Shown: piece by piece, positions 17,232 through 25,826 of the stretch
Layout of the letters: every line of letters starts with the position of its first letter
How positions within the stretch are numbered: position 1 is the stretch's first letter
Source of the DNA: an archaeon
GTDB lineage: Archaea; Nanobdellota; Nanobdellia; Woesearchaeales; GW2011-AR15
DNA length: 64,000 bases
Direction of reading: 5' to 3'
NCBI GenBank assembly: GCA_018657065.1
Contig: JABHXU010000009.1
Location: 17,939-81,938, forward strand
The notes under the pieces: model-generated
Told to the model about the DNA's origin: nothing
Database searches by the model: none
The model's input: the letters and a program-made list of their open reading frames with translations, nothing else
Translations under genes and position numbers: made by a program

Positions 17232-18448
17232 ATGTTTGAAGTTACACATTTAGGGGGAGAAATGGCTGTATTTATGCTAGCAATTATTCTAGGTGCTTTT
17301 TTAGCATCTAAAACAAATCAATCTGCACTTGTTGGTCAAATAATTTTAGGAATAATTATTGGTCCAGCTGTTTTAGGAGTTGTTACATATAATGAAGTAG
17401 TAAAGAATTTAGCTGAACTTGGAATAATTTTCTTAATATTTTTAGTTGGATTAGAGTGTAAATTTAGTGAAGTATATACAAAAAAAAATATTGGTGTTGC
17501 AATCATAAGTGCAGGAGTTACATGGAGTTTTGGGTTTATTGTTTCACTATTATTTGGGTTTAGTTCACTACAAGGTGTATTTATTGCTACAGCAATTGTA
17601 TCAACAAGTACTGCAGTTGTTGCTAGTTTACTTAAAGAAACAGGAAAAATTAAATCTACAATAGGAAAAATAATTATGGGTGGATCAGCAATAAATGATA
17701 TAATTGGACTTATAATTTTTTCAATTGTTGTTAGTGCAATTAAAACAAAAATGACATTAAGTACAATTTTTTTCAAAGTTTTTTTGTCTATTTTATTTAT
17801 ATTTGCTTTTTTTAAAATTGGAAAAAAACTATCAAAATATCTTAAAAAAATTGAATATTGGGGTTTAATGAATGGACATAAAAAAATTGGATTTACTTTT
17901 AGTTTAATGATTGCTTTTTTTTTGCAGCAATATCTGAAATTGTAGGATTATCAACTATTATGGGAGCTTTTGTAGCAGGATTAGCTTTAGAACATATAAA
18001 AGACAGGGATTTTAGAATTGGAGCCGAATATCTAGAAATGATATTTGGATCAATATTTTTTGTTTCACTTGGATTATTAGTTAATAGTTTATTTGATCCT
18101 CTAAAAAACATATTAATTGTAGTTTGTTTACTTGGAGCAGCAATTTTAGGAAAGTTAATAGGTGGATATTATGCTTGTAGAATTGGAAAAACAAAGCTTA
18201 CAAAAAAAGAATCAATCATTGTAGGAATTGGTTTAAGTCCAATAGGTGAAATTGCTGCTTTAGCAGCTCTTGTTGCGTTTCAAAATGGAATTTTTACTAG
18301 TGAAATCTACTCTTCAATTATTTTTGTAAGTATTATTTCAAGTGTTATTGTTCCAATGATTCTAGTAAAATTAATGAATATTAAAAAAGAGCAAAAATCT
18401 GAATTTAGATTAGATATAAAACATAGAAAATCTCTAATATATCAGTAA
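17232..18448 (+). pseudogene. CPA2-type Na+/H+ (or K+/H+) antiporter, split by a -1 frameshift
   Basis: Twelve- to thirteen-helix cation/proton antiporter without a regulatory RCK domain, about 405 aa when joined. The first part has the helix-1/2 pattern (AIILGAFLASKTNQSALVGQ, LGIIIGPAVLG) and FLVGLECKFSEV. The second has VGLSTIMGAFVAGLAL, FFVSLGLLVN and GLSPIGEIAALAAL. Frame 0 meets TAG at 17943 after a run of nine T (17915-17923). One extra T, or a -1 slip on the T-TTT-TTT heptamer, gives AFFFAAISEIVGLST, which is exactly the expected family sequence. The transmembrane residue content is otherwise normal. Sequence error is the simplest view. Confidence 0.8.
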
Positions 18449-18481
18449 ATATTTATTAAGGAAGTATACTTCTAAGAAGTT

Positions 18482-19237
18482 ATGCGAATTAGTCTTAATT
18501 ATACAAAATCTGTTGAACAAAATGCCTCAATATATTTTGAACAAGCTAAAAAAGCAAAAAAGCAATTAGAAGGAGCAACGATTGCTTTGGAAAAATCTCA
18601 TGAAAAACTTGAAAAAATTAAACCTGCTGAAATTCAAAAACAAGTAATAAAAAAGAAGAGAAAAATTCATTGGTTTGAAAAATTCAGATGGTTTTATACT
18701 AATGAAGATATGTTGTTTATTGCAGGAAGGGATGCTACAACTAATGAAATTATTATAAAAAAACATACAGATAATCATGATATTGTATTTCATTCTGAAA
18801 TGTCAGGAAGTCCTTTTGGTGTATTAAAAACTGAAGGAAAAAAACCTTCAAAAGAAGCTTTAGAAGAATGTGCAGTTTTTGTTGCATGTTATTCAAAAGC
18901 GTGGAAACTTGGTTTAGGTGTTATGGATATATTTTATGTTACTCCAGATCAAGTAACTAAAGAAGCACCTTCAGGAGAATTTATAGGAAAAGGATCATTT
19001 ATGATTTATGGAAAAAAAACTATTTTATCAGTTTCATTAAAATTGTATATTGGAAAATATAATGATTTGATGATGTCTGCTCCATATTTAGCAATTAAAA
19101 AACATTGTGAAAAATATATAGAAATAAAACAAGGAAATAAAAAAACCTCAGATATTGCTAAAAAAATAAAAAAACAATTTAATCATGATGACTTAGATGA
19201 TATTGTTAAGATTTTACCTGTTGGTAGTTCTCTTTGA
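18482..19237 (+). CDS. NFACT-R (DUF814) RNA-binding domain protein, short RqcH/NEMF relative
   Basis: Relative of RqcH/Rqc2/NEMF, the ribosome quality-control factor that recognises obstructed 50S-peptidyl-tRNA. A coiled-coil segment (about 15-60) leads to the NFACT-R domain. Its markers are WFEKFRWFYTNEDMLFIAGRD, FHSEMSGSPFGVLK and a C-terminal GKGSFMIYGKK. Full archaeal homologues are about 600-700 aa and start with NFACT-N and HhH domains; these are absent here and no upstream frame encodes them. The 251-aa protein therefore keeps only the coiled coil and the tRNA/ribosome-contact domain. The start ATG fits the coiled-coil boundary. Confidence 0.85.
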   Translation: MRISLNYTKSVEQNASIYFEQAKKAKKQLEGATIALEKSHEKLEKIKPAEIQKQVIKKKRKIHWFEKFRWFYTNEDMLFIAGRDATTNEIIIKKHTDNHDIVFHSEMSGSPFGVLKTEGKKPSKEALEECAVFVACYSKAWKLGLGVMDIFYVTPDQVTKEAPSGEFIGKGSFMIYGKKTILSVSLKLYIGKYNDLMMSAPYLAIKKHCEKYIEIKQGNKKTSDIAKKIKKQFNHDDLDDIVKILPVGSSL

Positions 19238-19259
19238 TTTTAAAATATATTTCTAAATA

Positions 19260-19724
19260 CTATTCTTCATGCATTACTTTATCATAGAATTTTCTTGTAA
19301 GTTCTGGTAATGCAACTGTTGAAGTGTATTTAGGATTATTTAATTGTAAATTAGGTAATTCTTGATCACTTAATTTTACATTAATAGGTTTAATTATATG
19401 TTCATTAAAATGATCGATTACTTGTTGTTCAATATATGTATTGCTTAAACCACCAATAGTTAAAGTATCTAGATCTTTTTTATCATATCCAAAAGTAAAA
19501 CCCCAAGGACCATCGATTTGGAATTTTAGAAAGGGTAAGGGGATTCCAAACCAATGTCCTTCATATCCTAATTGTTTACGAGTCTCATCATCAAAATGTA
19601 CACTAACTCCCCAAAGTGAATTTGATTTAGGTTTAGTAATCTCCTTAATTCCAGGTACTTCTTGCAATAAATAGTCTAATGTTGCTTCTAGTATTTCTTC
19701 ATTTGAATATATATGATCTACCAT
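19260..19724 (-). CDS. Hypothetical protein
   Basis: A 154-aa soluble protein. It opens with a helix (NEEILEATLDYLLQEVP), has an aromatic Gly/Trp-rich centre (EGHWFGIPLPFLKF, GPWGFTFGYDKKDL), and ends with a charged helix. No signal peptide, membrane segment or known motif is seen. It is convergent with the NFACT-R gene and divergent from yhbY. Function unknown. Confidence 0.5.
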   Translation of the reverse strand: MVDHIYSNEEILEATLDYLLQEVPGIKEITKPKSNSLWGVSVHFDDETRKQLGYEGHWFGIPLPFLKFQIDGPWGFTFGYDKKDLDTLTIGGLSNTYIEQQVIDHFNEHIIKPINVKLSDQELPNLQLNNPKYTSTVALPELTRKFYDKVMHEE

Positions 19725-19813
19725 TTTCTGATTTATTAAATTCTTATATTTAAAGTTATTTTATTGTTTGAACGTAAATAACTTTTTAAAGCACCTTTTA
19801 CTTCGTTAAATAA

Positions 19814-20080
19814 ATGGATAAAATTAAACTTAAGCAACATGCAAAGAATTTGCAACCAGTTTTAAGAATTGGTAAAAATGGAATAAATGAGAATGTTGTT
19901 ATTGAAGTAGAAAAATTACTTAAAAAAAGATATATAATTAAAATTAAAGTTCTAAATAATTGTCCTATTGAGGATATAAAACAAATAATTGAATTTGTCC
20001 TAACAAAAACTGGGAGCGAATTGGTGTCAAAAGTTGGAAACACATTCACTATCTATAGAAGAAAAGCAAAAGCGAAATAA
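19814..20080 (+). CDS. YhbY/CRM-domain RNA-binding protein
   Basis: Single CRM domain of 88 aa that binds pre-rRNA or ribosomal precursor particles. Family signatures are the N-terminal LKQHAKNLQPVLRIGKNGI, with the GKNG loop in the GxxG position, and VSKVGNTFTIYRRK at the end. The length is exactly that of archaeal stand-alone CRM proteins. Its last 47 bases overlap the start of the next membrane-protein gene in another frame. Confidence 0.9.
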   Translation: MDKIKLKQHAKNLQPVLRIGKNGINENVVIEVEKLLKKRYIIKIKVLNNCPIEDIKQIIEFVLTKTGSELVSKVGNTFTIYRRKAKAK

Positions 20081-20609
20081 ATTACTTAGATTTGCTCTAA
20101 TAATATCAATAGTTTTAATTCTATTCTTTACCTTTGATTCATTAAAACGTTTAGGACTTCTTTTAGTAATTGTTGGTTTTAATTTTATTGTTGCTTTTAT
20201 TAAAAGAAAAATACCTACATTACTTATTAGAAAATATTTTTTTGGAATTGAATATATTTTATTTTCAACAGTAATTGTTAGTGTTTCATTTGGACCTAAA
20301 ATTGGTGCAGTTATGGGAAGTTTATCTATACTTGCAAATTATATTGCTGAAAGAAGAATTTCAAAGTATTTTTTTCCTACAATTATTCAATATATATTAA
20401 TAGGATATTTTTCTTATTTTTTTAGAAGTATTGATATTATAATTTTAGGAATAATTATTACATTGATTTACAATGTTTTTTCATTTATTTTTGCAAAATT
20501 AATTGGTGCTAATACAATTACTTTAGTTGTGTTTAATACTGTAAATATTTTATTTAATATTTTTTTATTTACAAGTTTTGGACATAGTGTTTTAAAATTA
20601 TTAGGGTAA
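20034..20609 (+). CDS. Polytopic membrane protein, unknown
   Basis: A 191-aa protein with about five to six hydrophobic helices, rich in Ile/Phe/Leu. The centre reads SVSFGPKIGAVMGSLSILANY, reminiscent of small integral transporter components such as ECF S-subunits or MreD-like proteins, but I cannot assign it. The reading frame opens inside yhbY and no later ATG precedes the first helix, so either the 47-base overlap is real or translation begins at a non-ATG codon near 20080. A membrane phosphoesterase follows on the same strand. Confidence 0.55.
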   Translation: METHSLSIEEKQKRNKLLRFALIISIVLILFFTFDSLKRLGLLLVIVGFNFIVAFIKRKIPTLLIRKYFFGIEYILFSTVIVSVSFGPKIGAVMGSLSILANYIAERRISKYFFPTIIQYILIGYFSYFFRSIDIIILGIIITLIYNVFSFIFAKLIGANTITLVVFNTVNILFNIFLFTSFGHSVLKLLG

Positions 20610-20641
20610 GACATAAAAAGGCACGAAAATATCAGTAAAAA

Positions 20642-21610
20642 ATGTTACAATATTTAATGCCAATAATTTTCTCAACAATAATTTGGTTTATGAATTATTT
20701 TGTATTAAAATCAGTTAAATATGGAATACTAATTTCAACTTTAATCGTTATTTTTGTTTGGGTATCAATGGGTTTAAATCAAAAGAAACCATCTGGGTTT
20801 TCAAGAGTACTATATTTTATTTCAATGATGTCTTTTGCAATTTTTTCTCAGTTATTTGTATATTTTTTAATAGCAGATATTTTTAAAATTCCTCGGTTGT
20901 ATGTTTTTTTTCTAACATTAATTTTAACAGGATATGGGTATCTTAATTCAAGAAACATATATGTTCAAAAATATGATGTTGGTCTAGGAAAAAGAATTGT
21001 ACAATTAACAGATGTTCATATTGGACCTGCAAATAGAGAAAATAGAGTAGAAAAAGTAATTCAGATAACAAACAAATTAAAACCTGATATTGTTTTAATA
21101 ACTGGAGATTTAGCTGATATGTCAACAAAATTAGATTCTCATATGTTTGATTCACTTAAAAAAATTAAGGCACCTAAATATATGATTCATGGAAATCATG
21201 AGTTTTATGATGGGAAGAAAAAAATTGAAGAACAGCTTAAGACTGCAGATATAAAAATACTAAATGATGAGTCTGTTTATATAAAAGATTTAACAATACT
21301 TGGTGCAGATTATAAAAGTGATCCTGAAATTGTAATTAATAAAACAAAAATTAAAGGAAAATCAATTTTAATGATTCACGAACCTTTAGGAGAAAAAGCA
21401 GCAGCAAAACATAAAATTGATTTAGTGTTATCAGGTCATACTCATGGAGGACAATTTTTTCCTTTTACAATATTTGTAAATTTGTTTTTTAAGTTTACAA
21501 GAGGAATTCATGATTATAAAGGATCAAAAATTATTGTTTCTATGGGAACATTAACCTGGGGACCTCAAGTAAGGATAGGAAGTAGAAATCAAATTATTGT
21601 TATTGATTAA
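20642..21610 (+). CDS. Membrane-anchored metallophosphoesterase
   Basis: Calcineurin-like phosphoesterase of the YkuE/UDP-pyrophosphatase-like group. The first 100 residues form four hydrophobic helices. The catalytic domain then shows the five metal motifs: TDVHIGP (DxH), ITGDLADM (GDxx), IHGNHEF (GNHE), a MIHEP histidine, and LSGHTHGGQF (GHxH). Related membrane forms act on lipid or nucleotide diphosphates; the substrate here is not determinable. The stop overlaps the surE stop by four bases on the opposite strand. The length (322 aa) is usual. Confidence 0.85.
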   Translation: MLQYLMPIIFSTIIWFMNYFVLKSVKYGILISTLIVIFVWVSMGLNQKKPSGFSRVLYFISMMSFAIFSQLFVYFLIADIFKIPRLYVFFLTLILTGYGYLNSRNIYVQKYDVGLGKRIVQLTDVHIGPANRENRVEKVIQITNKLKPDIVLITGDLADMSTKLDSHMFDSLKKIKAPKYMIHGNHEFYDGKKKIEEQLKTADIKILNDESVYIKDLTILGADYKSDPEIVINKTKIKGKSILMIHEPLGEKAAAKHKIDLVLSGHTHGGQFFPFTIFVNLFFKFTRGIHDYKGSKIIVSMGTLTWGPQVRIGSRNQIIVID

Positions 21611-22404
21611 TTCCAATTCTCAAAAAATAATTTTTCAAAGGCATCCATTGTTTCTTTTGAAGCTAATTCTAAATTTAATGGAGTAACTGAAATATTTCCA
21701 TTCATTAGAGCATGTAAATCAGTACCTGGAACAGTTTTAATATTATCAAATTTTGGATTTTTATGAACAAATTCATTTCCTTCTTTATGAAATAATTTTC
21801 CATAATGATTTCTAAATGGCTTAGTTATTTCAATTTTTGAATTTAAATCCGCTTCATATGGAATGTTAATTGTAATTAAATCAATTCCTTTAGGAAATGG
21901 AATATTTTCAAAAGTCTTGACAATTTTAGCTGTAATTTTAGCGGCATTTCTAAAAACTTCATAAGTATGAGGCTTGAATAATTCTTTTTTATCTTCTAGA
22001 TTCTTTAAGGGCAGACGTAGTGAAGAAGATATTGCTCTTATACCATTAATAGAAGCTTCCATAGCAGCACCAACTGTGCCAGAACTTAAAATAAATCCAT
22101 GACCAATATTAACACCTAGATTAATTCCTGAAACAACTAAATCAGGCAGTTTTTTACACACATCATGAATTCCAATTTGAGCACAATCAGCAGGAGTTCC
22201 ATTAAGTGCATATATTAAACGATCATTTAGTTTAATCTCTTTATATGAGAGTTTGTTAAATCTTGAAATAGACTTAGCTACCCAACTTCTTTCAGTATCA
22301 GGCACAAGTGTTTCAACATTAAATTCTTTGTCAAGTTCTTCAAGTAAAGGATAAAATCCAGATGAATCATATCCATCATCATTTGTTAATAGAATTGTTT
22401 TCAT
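21607..22404 (-). CDS. surE: SurE 5'/3'-nucleotidase
   Basis: Dephosphorylates nucleoside monophosphates and short polyphosphate. The N-terminal motif ILLTNDDGYDS holds the two metal-binding aspartates. NGTPADCAQIG and VSGINLGVNIG are the other active-site loops, and GTVGAAMEA is the dimer-interface helix. The start is the ATG giving MKTILLTNDDG, matching homologues; the longer reading starts at TTG seven codons earlier. The length is about 265 aa. It is convergent with the membrane phosphoesterase gene. Confidence 0.92.
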   Translation of the reverse strand: MKTILLTNDDGYDSSGFYPLLEELDKEFNVETLVPDTERSWVAKSISRFNKLSYKEIKLNDRLIYALNGTPADCAQIGIHDVCKKLPDLVVSGINLGVNIGHGFILSSGTVGAAMEASINGIRAISSSLRLPLKNLEDKKELFKPHTYEVFRNAAKITAKIVKTFENIPFPKGIDLITINIPYEADLNSKIEITKPFRNHYGKLFHKEGNEFVHKNPKFDNIKTVPGTDLHALMNGNISVTPLNLELASKETMDAFEKLFFENWN

Positions 22405-22527
22405 AAGTTGTTTAATTCTGTTCAAAGATTAAATAAGTTTCTAAGAAAAAATAATAATAAATGCTAAATGAACTTTTAAACATTAGATTAAAATAAGATG
22501 TAATGTTTTAGAAAAATAGGTGATAAA

Positions 22528-22827
22528 ATGACTAATAAAAATATTTTTGACTTAATTAAATATTCAAAAGATGGAATTTTGAGTAATGTTATTTTTAAAG
22601 AAGTAAACACTCAAGTAACATTATTTTGTATGGCAGCTAATACTGATATAGGAGATCATACATCAACTAAAGAAGGTTATGTACAAGTTATTGAAGGAAA
22701 AGGTATATTTAATCTTGAAGGTGAAGAAATAAGTATGGAACCTGGTAGACTTATTTATATGAAAAAAAATGCAAAACATTCATTAAAAGCAATTCAAAAT
22801 ACGTCATTTATACTAATTTTAAATTAA
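22528..22827 (+). CDS. Small cupin-domain protein
   Basis: A single cupin barrel of 99 aa. Cupin motif 1 is visible as GDHTSTKEGYVQVIEGKG (His and Glu in H-x(5)-E-G-Y) and motif 2 as PGRLIYMKKNAKHSL. The remaining metal ligands fit a Fe/Zn/Mn site. A good SD (AGGTGAT) precedes the ATG by about five bases. Proteins of this size often regulate or sense small molecules, but the ligand is unknown. It is convergent with the next gene, overlapping by nine bases. Confidence 0.8.
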   Translation: MTNKNIFDLIKYSKDGILSNVIFKEVNTQVTLFCMAANTDIGDHTSTKEGYVQVIEGKGIFNLEGEEISMEPGRLIYMKKNAKHSLKAIQNTSFILILN

Positions 22828-23307
22828 AGAGTAAGCATAACCTTGTTGAAAAGAACCAATATTTCCAGCAAAAATCATAATTAATAGTCCAACAAATACT
22901 AATATGAATATTAAAACAAAAACTCCAAGGAGTATAATTAACCAAGTTGGAAAGTTAGAGTTATTTTTTCCTCCTGTTCCTTGTTGAGCGTTTTGAGATA
23001 CATTTTTAGCCCCTTTTTTCTTAGAACCTGAAGCAGAAATATTTTGTTGAATTATAACATTATTCCCACCATTTGCAATTTTACGCCCGGATGCAATTGC
23101 AACTATTAAAATTATCAACCATACACCAGGTATCCAGCAAAGAAACATATTTAACAAAATTATAACAGTAAAATTATCTTTTTTCCTAGCAATTATTGAA
23201 GGCAAAAAGTATAAGAATAAAGATAATACTAAACTTAATATTAAAACAATAATTATTATTAAAATTCCAAGAATTGATCCAATACCTGATCCTCCCATCA
23301 CTTCCAT
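22819..23307 (-). CDS. Membrane protein with superinfection-immunity-like segment
   Basis: A 162-aa protein with hydrophobic helices at about 8-35, 45-70 and 118-150, and a Gly/Ser/Asn/Gln-rich charged linker (75-115). The second helix, VIILLNMFLCWIPGVWLIIL, resembles the NxFLGWTxxGWxxAL signature of the Imm_superinfect (T4 Imm-like) membrane family, which databases find widely outside phages. The resemblance is partial. A TATA-like TTTAAATATA lies about 25 bases before the start. Function unknown. Confidence 0.5.
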   Translation of the reverse strand: MEVMGGSGIGSILGILIIIIVLILSLVLSLFLYFLPSIIARKKDNFTVIILLNMFLCWIPGVWLIILIVAIASGRKIANGGNNVIIQQNISASGSKKKGAKNVSQNAQQGTGGKNNSNFPTWLIILLGVFVLIFILVFVGLLIMIFAGNIGSFQQGYAYSLI

Positions 23308-23356
23308 TGGTTATTGGGTTAGATAATCCTATATTTAAAATTTTCTTATGGTTTTT

Positions 23357-23539
23357 TTATGCATAAGATTCTAAATAACCACAACTAGAACATCTATATG
23401 TCCAAATAATTTCACCTTTTAGAACCGAAAGTGTTGTTAAAGGTTTTCCTTTTACCCATTTTGATGATTTAGGTGACAATATTTTTCCTTTTTCCATTTT
23501 TCCTTTCCATTTTGGACATTTAATTTCGTCTGCTGCCAT
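23357..23539 (-). CDS. Small zinc-ribbon-like protein with a degenerate first knuckle
   Basis: A 60-aa protein whose C-terminal CSSCGYLESYA is a standard zinc knuckle. The N-terminal knuckle, normally CPKCGGxMExG, reads CPKWKGKMEKG. The second Cys is Trp, leaving only three Cys, so zinc binding is in doubt. The middle has a beta-strand pattern with WVKGKP, as in the PF20097-like zinc ribbons of archaea and bacteria. It is followed by the tRNA-Ser gene region. Function unknown. Confidence 0.55.
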   Translation of the reverse strand: MAADEIKCPKWKGKMEKGKILSPKSSKWVKGKPLTTLSVLKGEIIWTYRCSSCGYLESYA

Positions 23540-23670
23540 ACTAATATGGTTAATTAAAGATATTTTTAAATGTTTCTCACATATATAATTTCAATTTTAT
23601 TAAAACAAAAATAAATATGGAAAGCTTCAAAAATTTAAAAAATTCGATCAAACAATTACAATAAAAAAAG

Positions 23671-23752
23671 CGCCACGAGCCGGATTTGAACCGGCAATCC
23701 CAAAGGGACTGGCTCTCAAGGCCAGCGCAATACCGGATTATGCGATCGTGGC
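23671..23752 (-). tRNA. tRNA-Ser(UGA)
   Basis: An 82-nt class II tRNA on the minus strand with discriminator G. The acceptor arms GCCACGA/TCGTGGC pair over 7 bp. The anticodon stem CTGGC/GCCAG encloses the loop CTTGAGA with anticodon TGA. A long variable arm (TCCCTTTGGGAT) marks a serine tRNA. The T-arm is GCCGG-TTCAAAT-CCGGC. There is no intron and no encoded CCA. Its first 13 bases, plus three bases of leader, are repeated 103 bases upstream. Confidence 0.95.
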
Positions 23753-23858
23753 AAAATGATATATCTTATGTGACTAAGCACTTTTTTTGTGCGTATGTCG
23801 CATCTATTTGGTTTCTAACCTTATTAAAGGTTAGCGGACCTAATGCGATCGTGGCAAA
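23753..23858 (-). repeat. tRNA-Ser 5'-end duplicate and hairpin-rich spacer
   Basis: On the minus strand, the 16-base stretch covering the tRNA 5' end is repeated exactly (copies at 23740-23755 and 23843-23858). After the shared GCCACGATCGCAT the upstream copy diverges. It contains a hairpin (CTAACC...GGTTAG) where an anticodon arm would sit, and then a GCAC-A7-GTGC hairpin. It has no T-arm and no matching 3' acceptor strand, so it is not a complete tRNA. It could be a decayed tandem copy, a processed leader RNA, or a target-site scar. A TATA-like ATATTTAAAC lies upstream at about 23895. Confidence 0.6.
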
Positions 23859-23915
23859 TAAAATATAATATGTCGATAGAAACACAGATAGTTTAAATAT
23901 TTATTTGTCAAAATT

Positions 23916-24935
23916 CTAAAGCTTTGGAATTTTATATGTTTCAAATATTGTTAGAAGTAATACTAGTATCATTGGTCCTAAAACAAGTCCAATCATTCCA
24001 TAAGCAATAATTCCTCCAATAACTCCAATTAAAATAAGGGCTGGATGAACTTTAACTTTTCCACTGATAACTAAAGGTTTGACTAAATTATCTACTGAGC
24101 TGACAATTCCAAATCCAAAAACTAAAAGGATAATTCCTTTTACAGCTAAAATTGTGTTAGTTCCAACAAATCCTTTAATAATCATAATTGCACTAATTGG
24201 AACATAAATAATAGCTGGACCTACAACAGGTATCATTGAAAAAAAGAAAGTTGTAATTGCCCAAAAAATAGGTGCTTTAACTCCTAAAATTGAATATGCT
24301 AAAAGTAAAAGTACAAATTGGATTATGGCAGTAATTAGTTGACCATAAACAACTGCATCAATCATATCTTTAACTTTTTCAAAAATTACTAATGATCTTT
24401 TTTTACCAAAAGGCAAAATTTCACTAATACCATGAATCATGTTTGGTCCTTCTTTAAAGAAAAAGAACATAAAAAACAATCCTAAACTAATGTTAAAAGC
24501 ATGTCCTGGAATTGCTCCAAGTGAATTTTGAAGAAATATTAATATTTTGGAGGCAATAGTTGAAACAAGATTGGTTAAATCAAATGAAACACCAAAATTA
24601 GCATATACATCGGTTAAAAAATCATTAACTAAATATGCATGATCAGCAACATATACAATATTTTCAAAAACATCAGGTATTTCATTAATTAAAGTTCCAG
24701 TAATATACGATATAGGAACAATGAAAATTAAAAATATGAGTAATATCATAATTACAGCAGACCAACCTCTACTTTTGATTTTGCTTGAAATTTTCTTGTA
24801 AATAGGATAAAATAAATATGATAAAATTGAAACAGTAATCATAGGCATTAAAAATGGTTTAAGAATAATATATGCAAAATAGAGTAATATTAAAACAACT
24901 AAAGTTGGACCAAATTTTCTATAAGTATGATTCAT
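23916..24935 (-). CDS. AI-2E family (PerM-type) transporter
   Basis: Integral membrane exporter of 339 aa with about seven to eight helices in the arrangement of the AI-2E/PerM family: two N-terminal helices, a helix, an extracytoplasmic loop (about 85-140), then a C-terminal five-helix block. The segments WAITTFFFSMIPVVGPAIIYVP and SSVDNLVKPLVISGK are diagnostic (the PxxGP and DNxxxP motifs). Members move signals, Na+ or other small solutes; the specific cargo is not inferable. The stop is close to the tRNA region and the start is divergent from dtdA. Confidence 0.85.
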   Translation of the reverse strand: MNHTYRKFGPTLVVLILLYFAYIILKPFLMPMITVSILSYLFYPIYKKISSKIKSRGWSAVIMILLIFLIFIVPISYITGTLINEIPDVFENIVYVADHAYLVNDFLTDVYANFGVSFDLTNLVSTIASKILIFLQNSLGAIPGHAFNISLGLFFMFFFFKEGPNMIHGISEILPFGKKRSLVIFEKVKDMIDAVVYGQLITAIIQFVLLLLAYSILGVKAPIFWAITTFFFSMIPVVGPAIIYVPISAIMIIKGFVGTNTILAVKGIILLVFGFGIVSSVDNLVKPLVISGKVKVHPALILIGVIGGIIAYGMIGLVLGPMILVLLLTIFETYKIPKL

Positions 24936-25022
24936 AGATAAAAAGTATAAAAATTGTGCTATAAATAATTATCGTTTTATAACTATTCATTTTAGAAAAG
25001 TTTTATAATTCTAATTTAATTA

Positions 25023-25817
25023 ATGTTCATTATGAAATTCACAATAATTGTTTCAAAAAAAGATCTAGCAGGAATGAATATTTATGAAGAATTAATTAAA
25101 AAAAATATTTCAGATAAGTCTAATGTTAATTTAGTAGTTATTGAAGATGAAACAGTGAATCTTAAAGAAGAATATTTTGATTCAGATTATGTAATTTTTG
25201 CAACTAGACATCAAAGTAAATCTGGTGAAAAAACTCTTTCAATTCATTTTCCAGGAAATTTTGAACGGGCTGAATATGGAGGTATTGATAATGTTTTATG
25301 CATGAGTGCACCTAGATTAGCAAAGCAGGCTTTTATTTTATTAAACAAAAATGCCAAAGATTCAAATTATTTAGTATCACTTGAAGCAACACATCATGGA
25401 CCAAATTTAAAAACACCTTGTTTTTACATTGAAATAGGCTCAAATAAAGAACAATGGTTAGATAAATTAGCTGCAAATATTATAGCAAATACAATTATTC
25501 AAACTATTGATTCATTTGAAACAAAGGATCAAGAAATTGTTATTGGATTTGGAGGAATGCATTATTGTTCTAATTTTAATAAAATCGAATTAAATTCTAA
25601 CATTACAATGTCTCATATTTGTCCTAAATATGCTGTTGAAAAATTAACTAAGGACACAGTTTTAGAAATGATTTCATCTACTAAAGGTATAGTTAATTTT
25701 GCTCTATTAGATTGGAAAGGTTTAACAGGAGAACAAAAAAATAAACTTAAATCAATTTTTGAAGATATTAATTTACCTTATAAAAAAACTAAAGATATAA
25801 AAACTATAAATGAATAA
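25023..25817 (+). CDS. dtdA: D-aminoacyl-tRNA deacylase, archaeal type
   Basis: Removes D-amino acids wrongly attached to tRNA; this is the DtdA/GEK1-type metalloenzyme of archaea and plants. Family markers are ATRHQSKSGEKTLSIHFPGN, with CMSAPRLAKQAF next. The pair SLEATHHGPNL and FGGMHYC follows, where the HHGP and GMHYC histidines are likely zinc ligands. The length (264 aa) is normal. The two upstream ATGs are close (25023, 25032) and either could be used. The phosphoglycerate mutase gene follows after nine bases, likely in the same transcript. Confidence 0.92.
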   Translation: MFIMKFTIIVSKKDLAGMNIYEELIKKNISDKSNVNLVVIEDETVNLKEEYFDSDYVIFATRHQSKSGEKTLSIHFPGNFERAEYGGIDNVLCMSAPRLAKQAFILLNKNAKDSNYLVSLEATHHGPNLKTPCFYIEIGSNKEQWLDKLAANIIANTIIQTIDSFETKDQEIVIGFGGMHYCSNFNKIELNSNITMSHICPKYAVEKLTKDTVLEMISSTKGIVNFALLDWKGLTGEQKNKLKSIFEDINLPYKKTKDIKTINE

Positions 25818-25826
25818 ATTCTAAAT

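Noticed and set aside
23753..23858. Second complete tRNA gene upstream of tRNA-Ser
   Set aside because: Only the first 13 bases match, the would-be anticodon loop has eight bases, and no T-arm or 3' acceptor strand is present.
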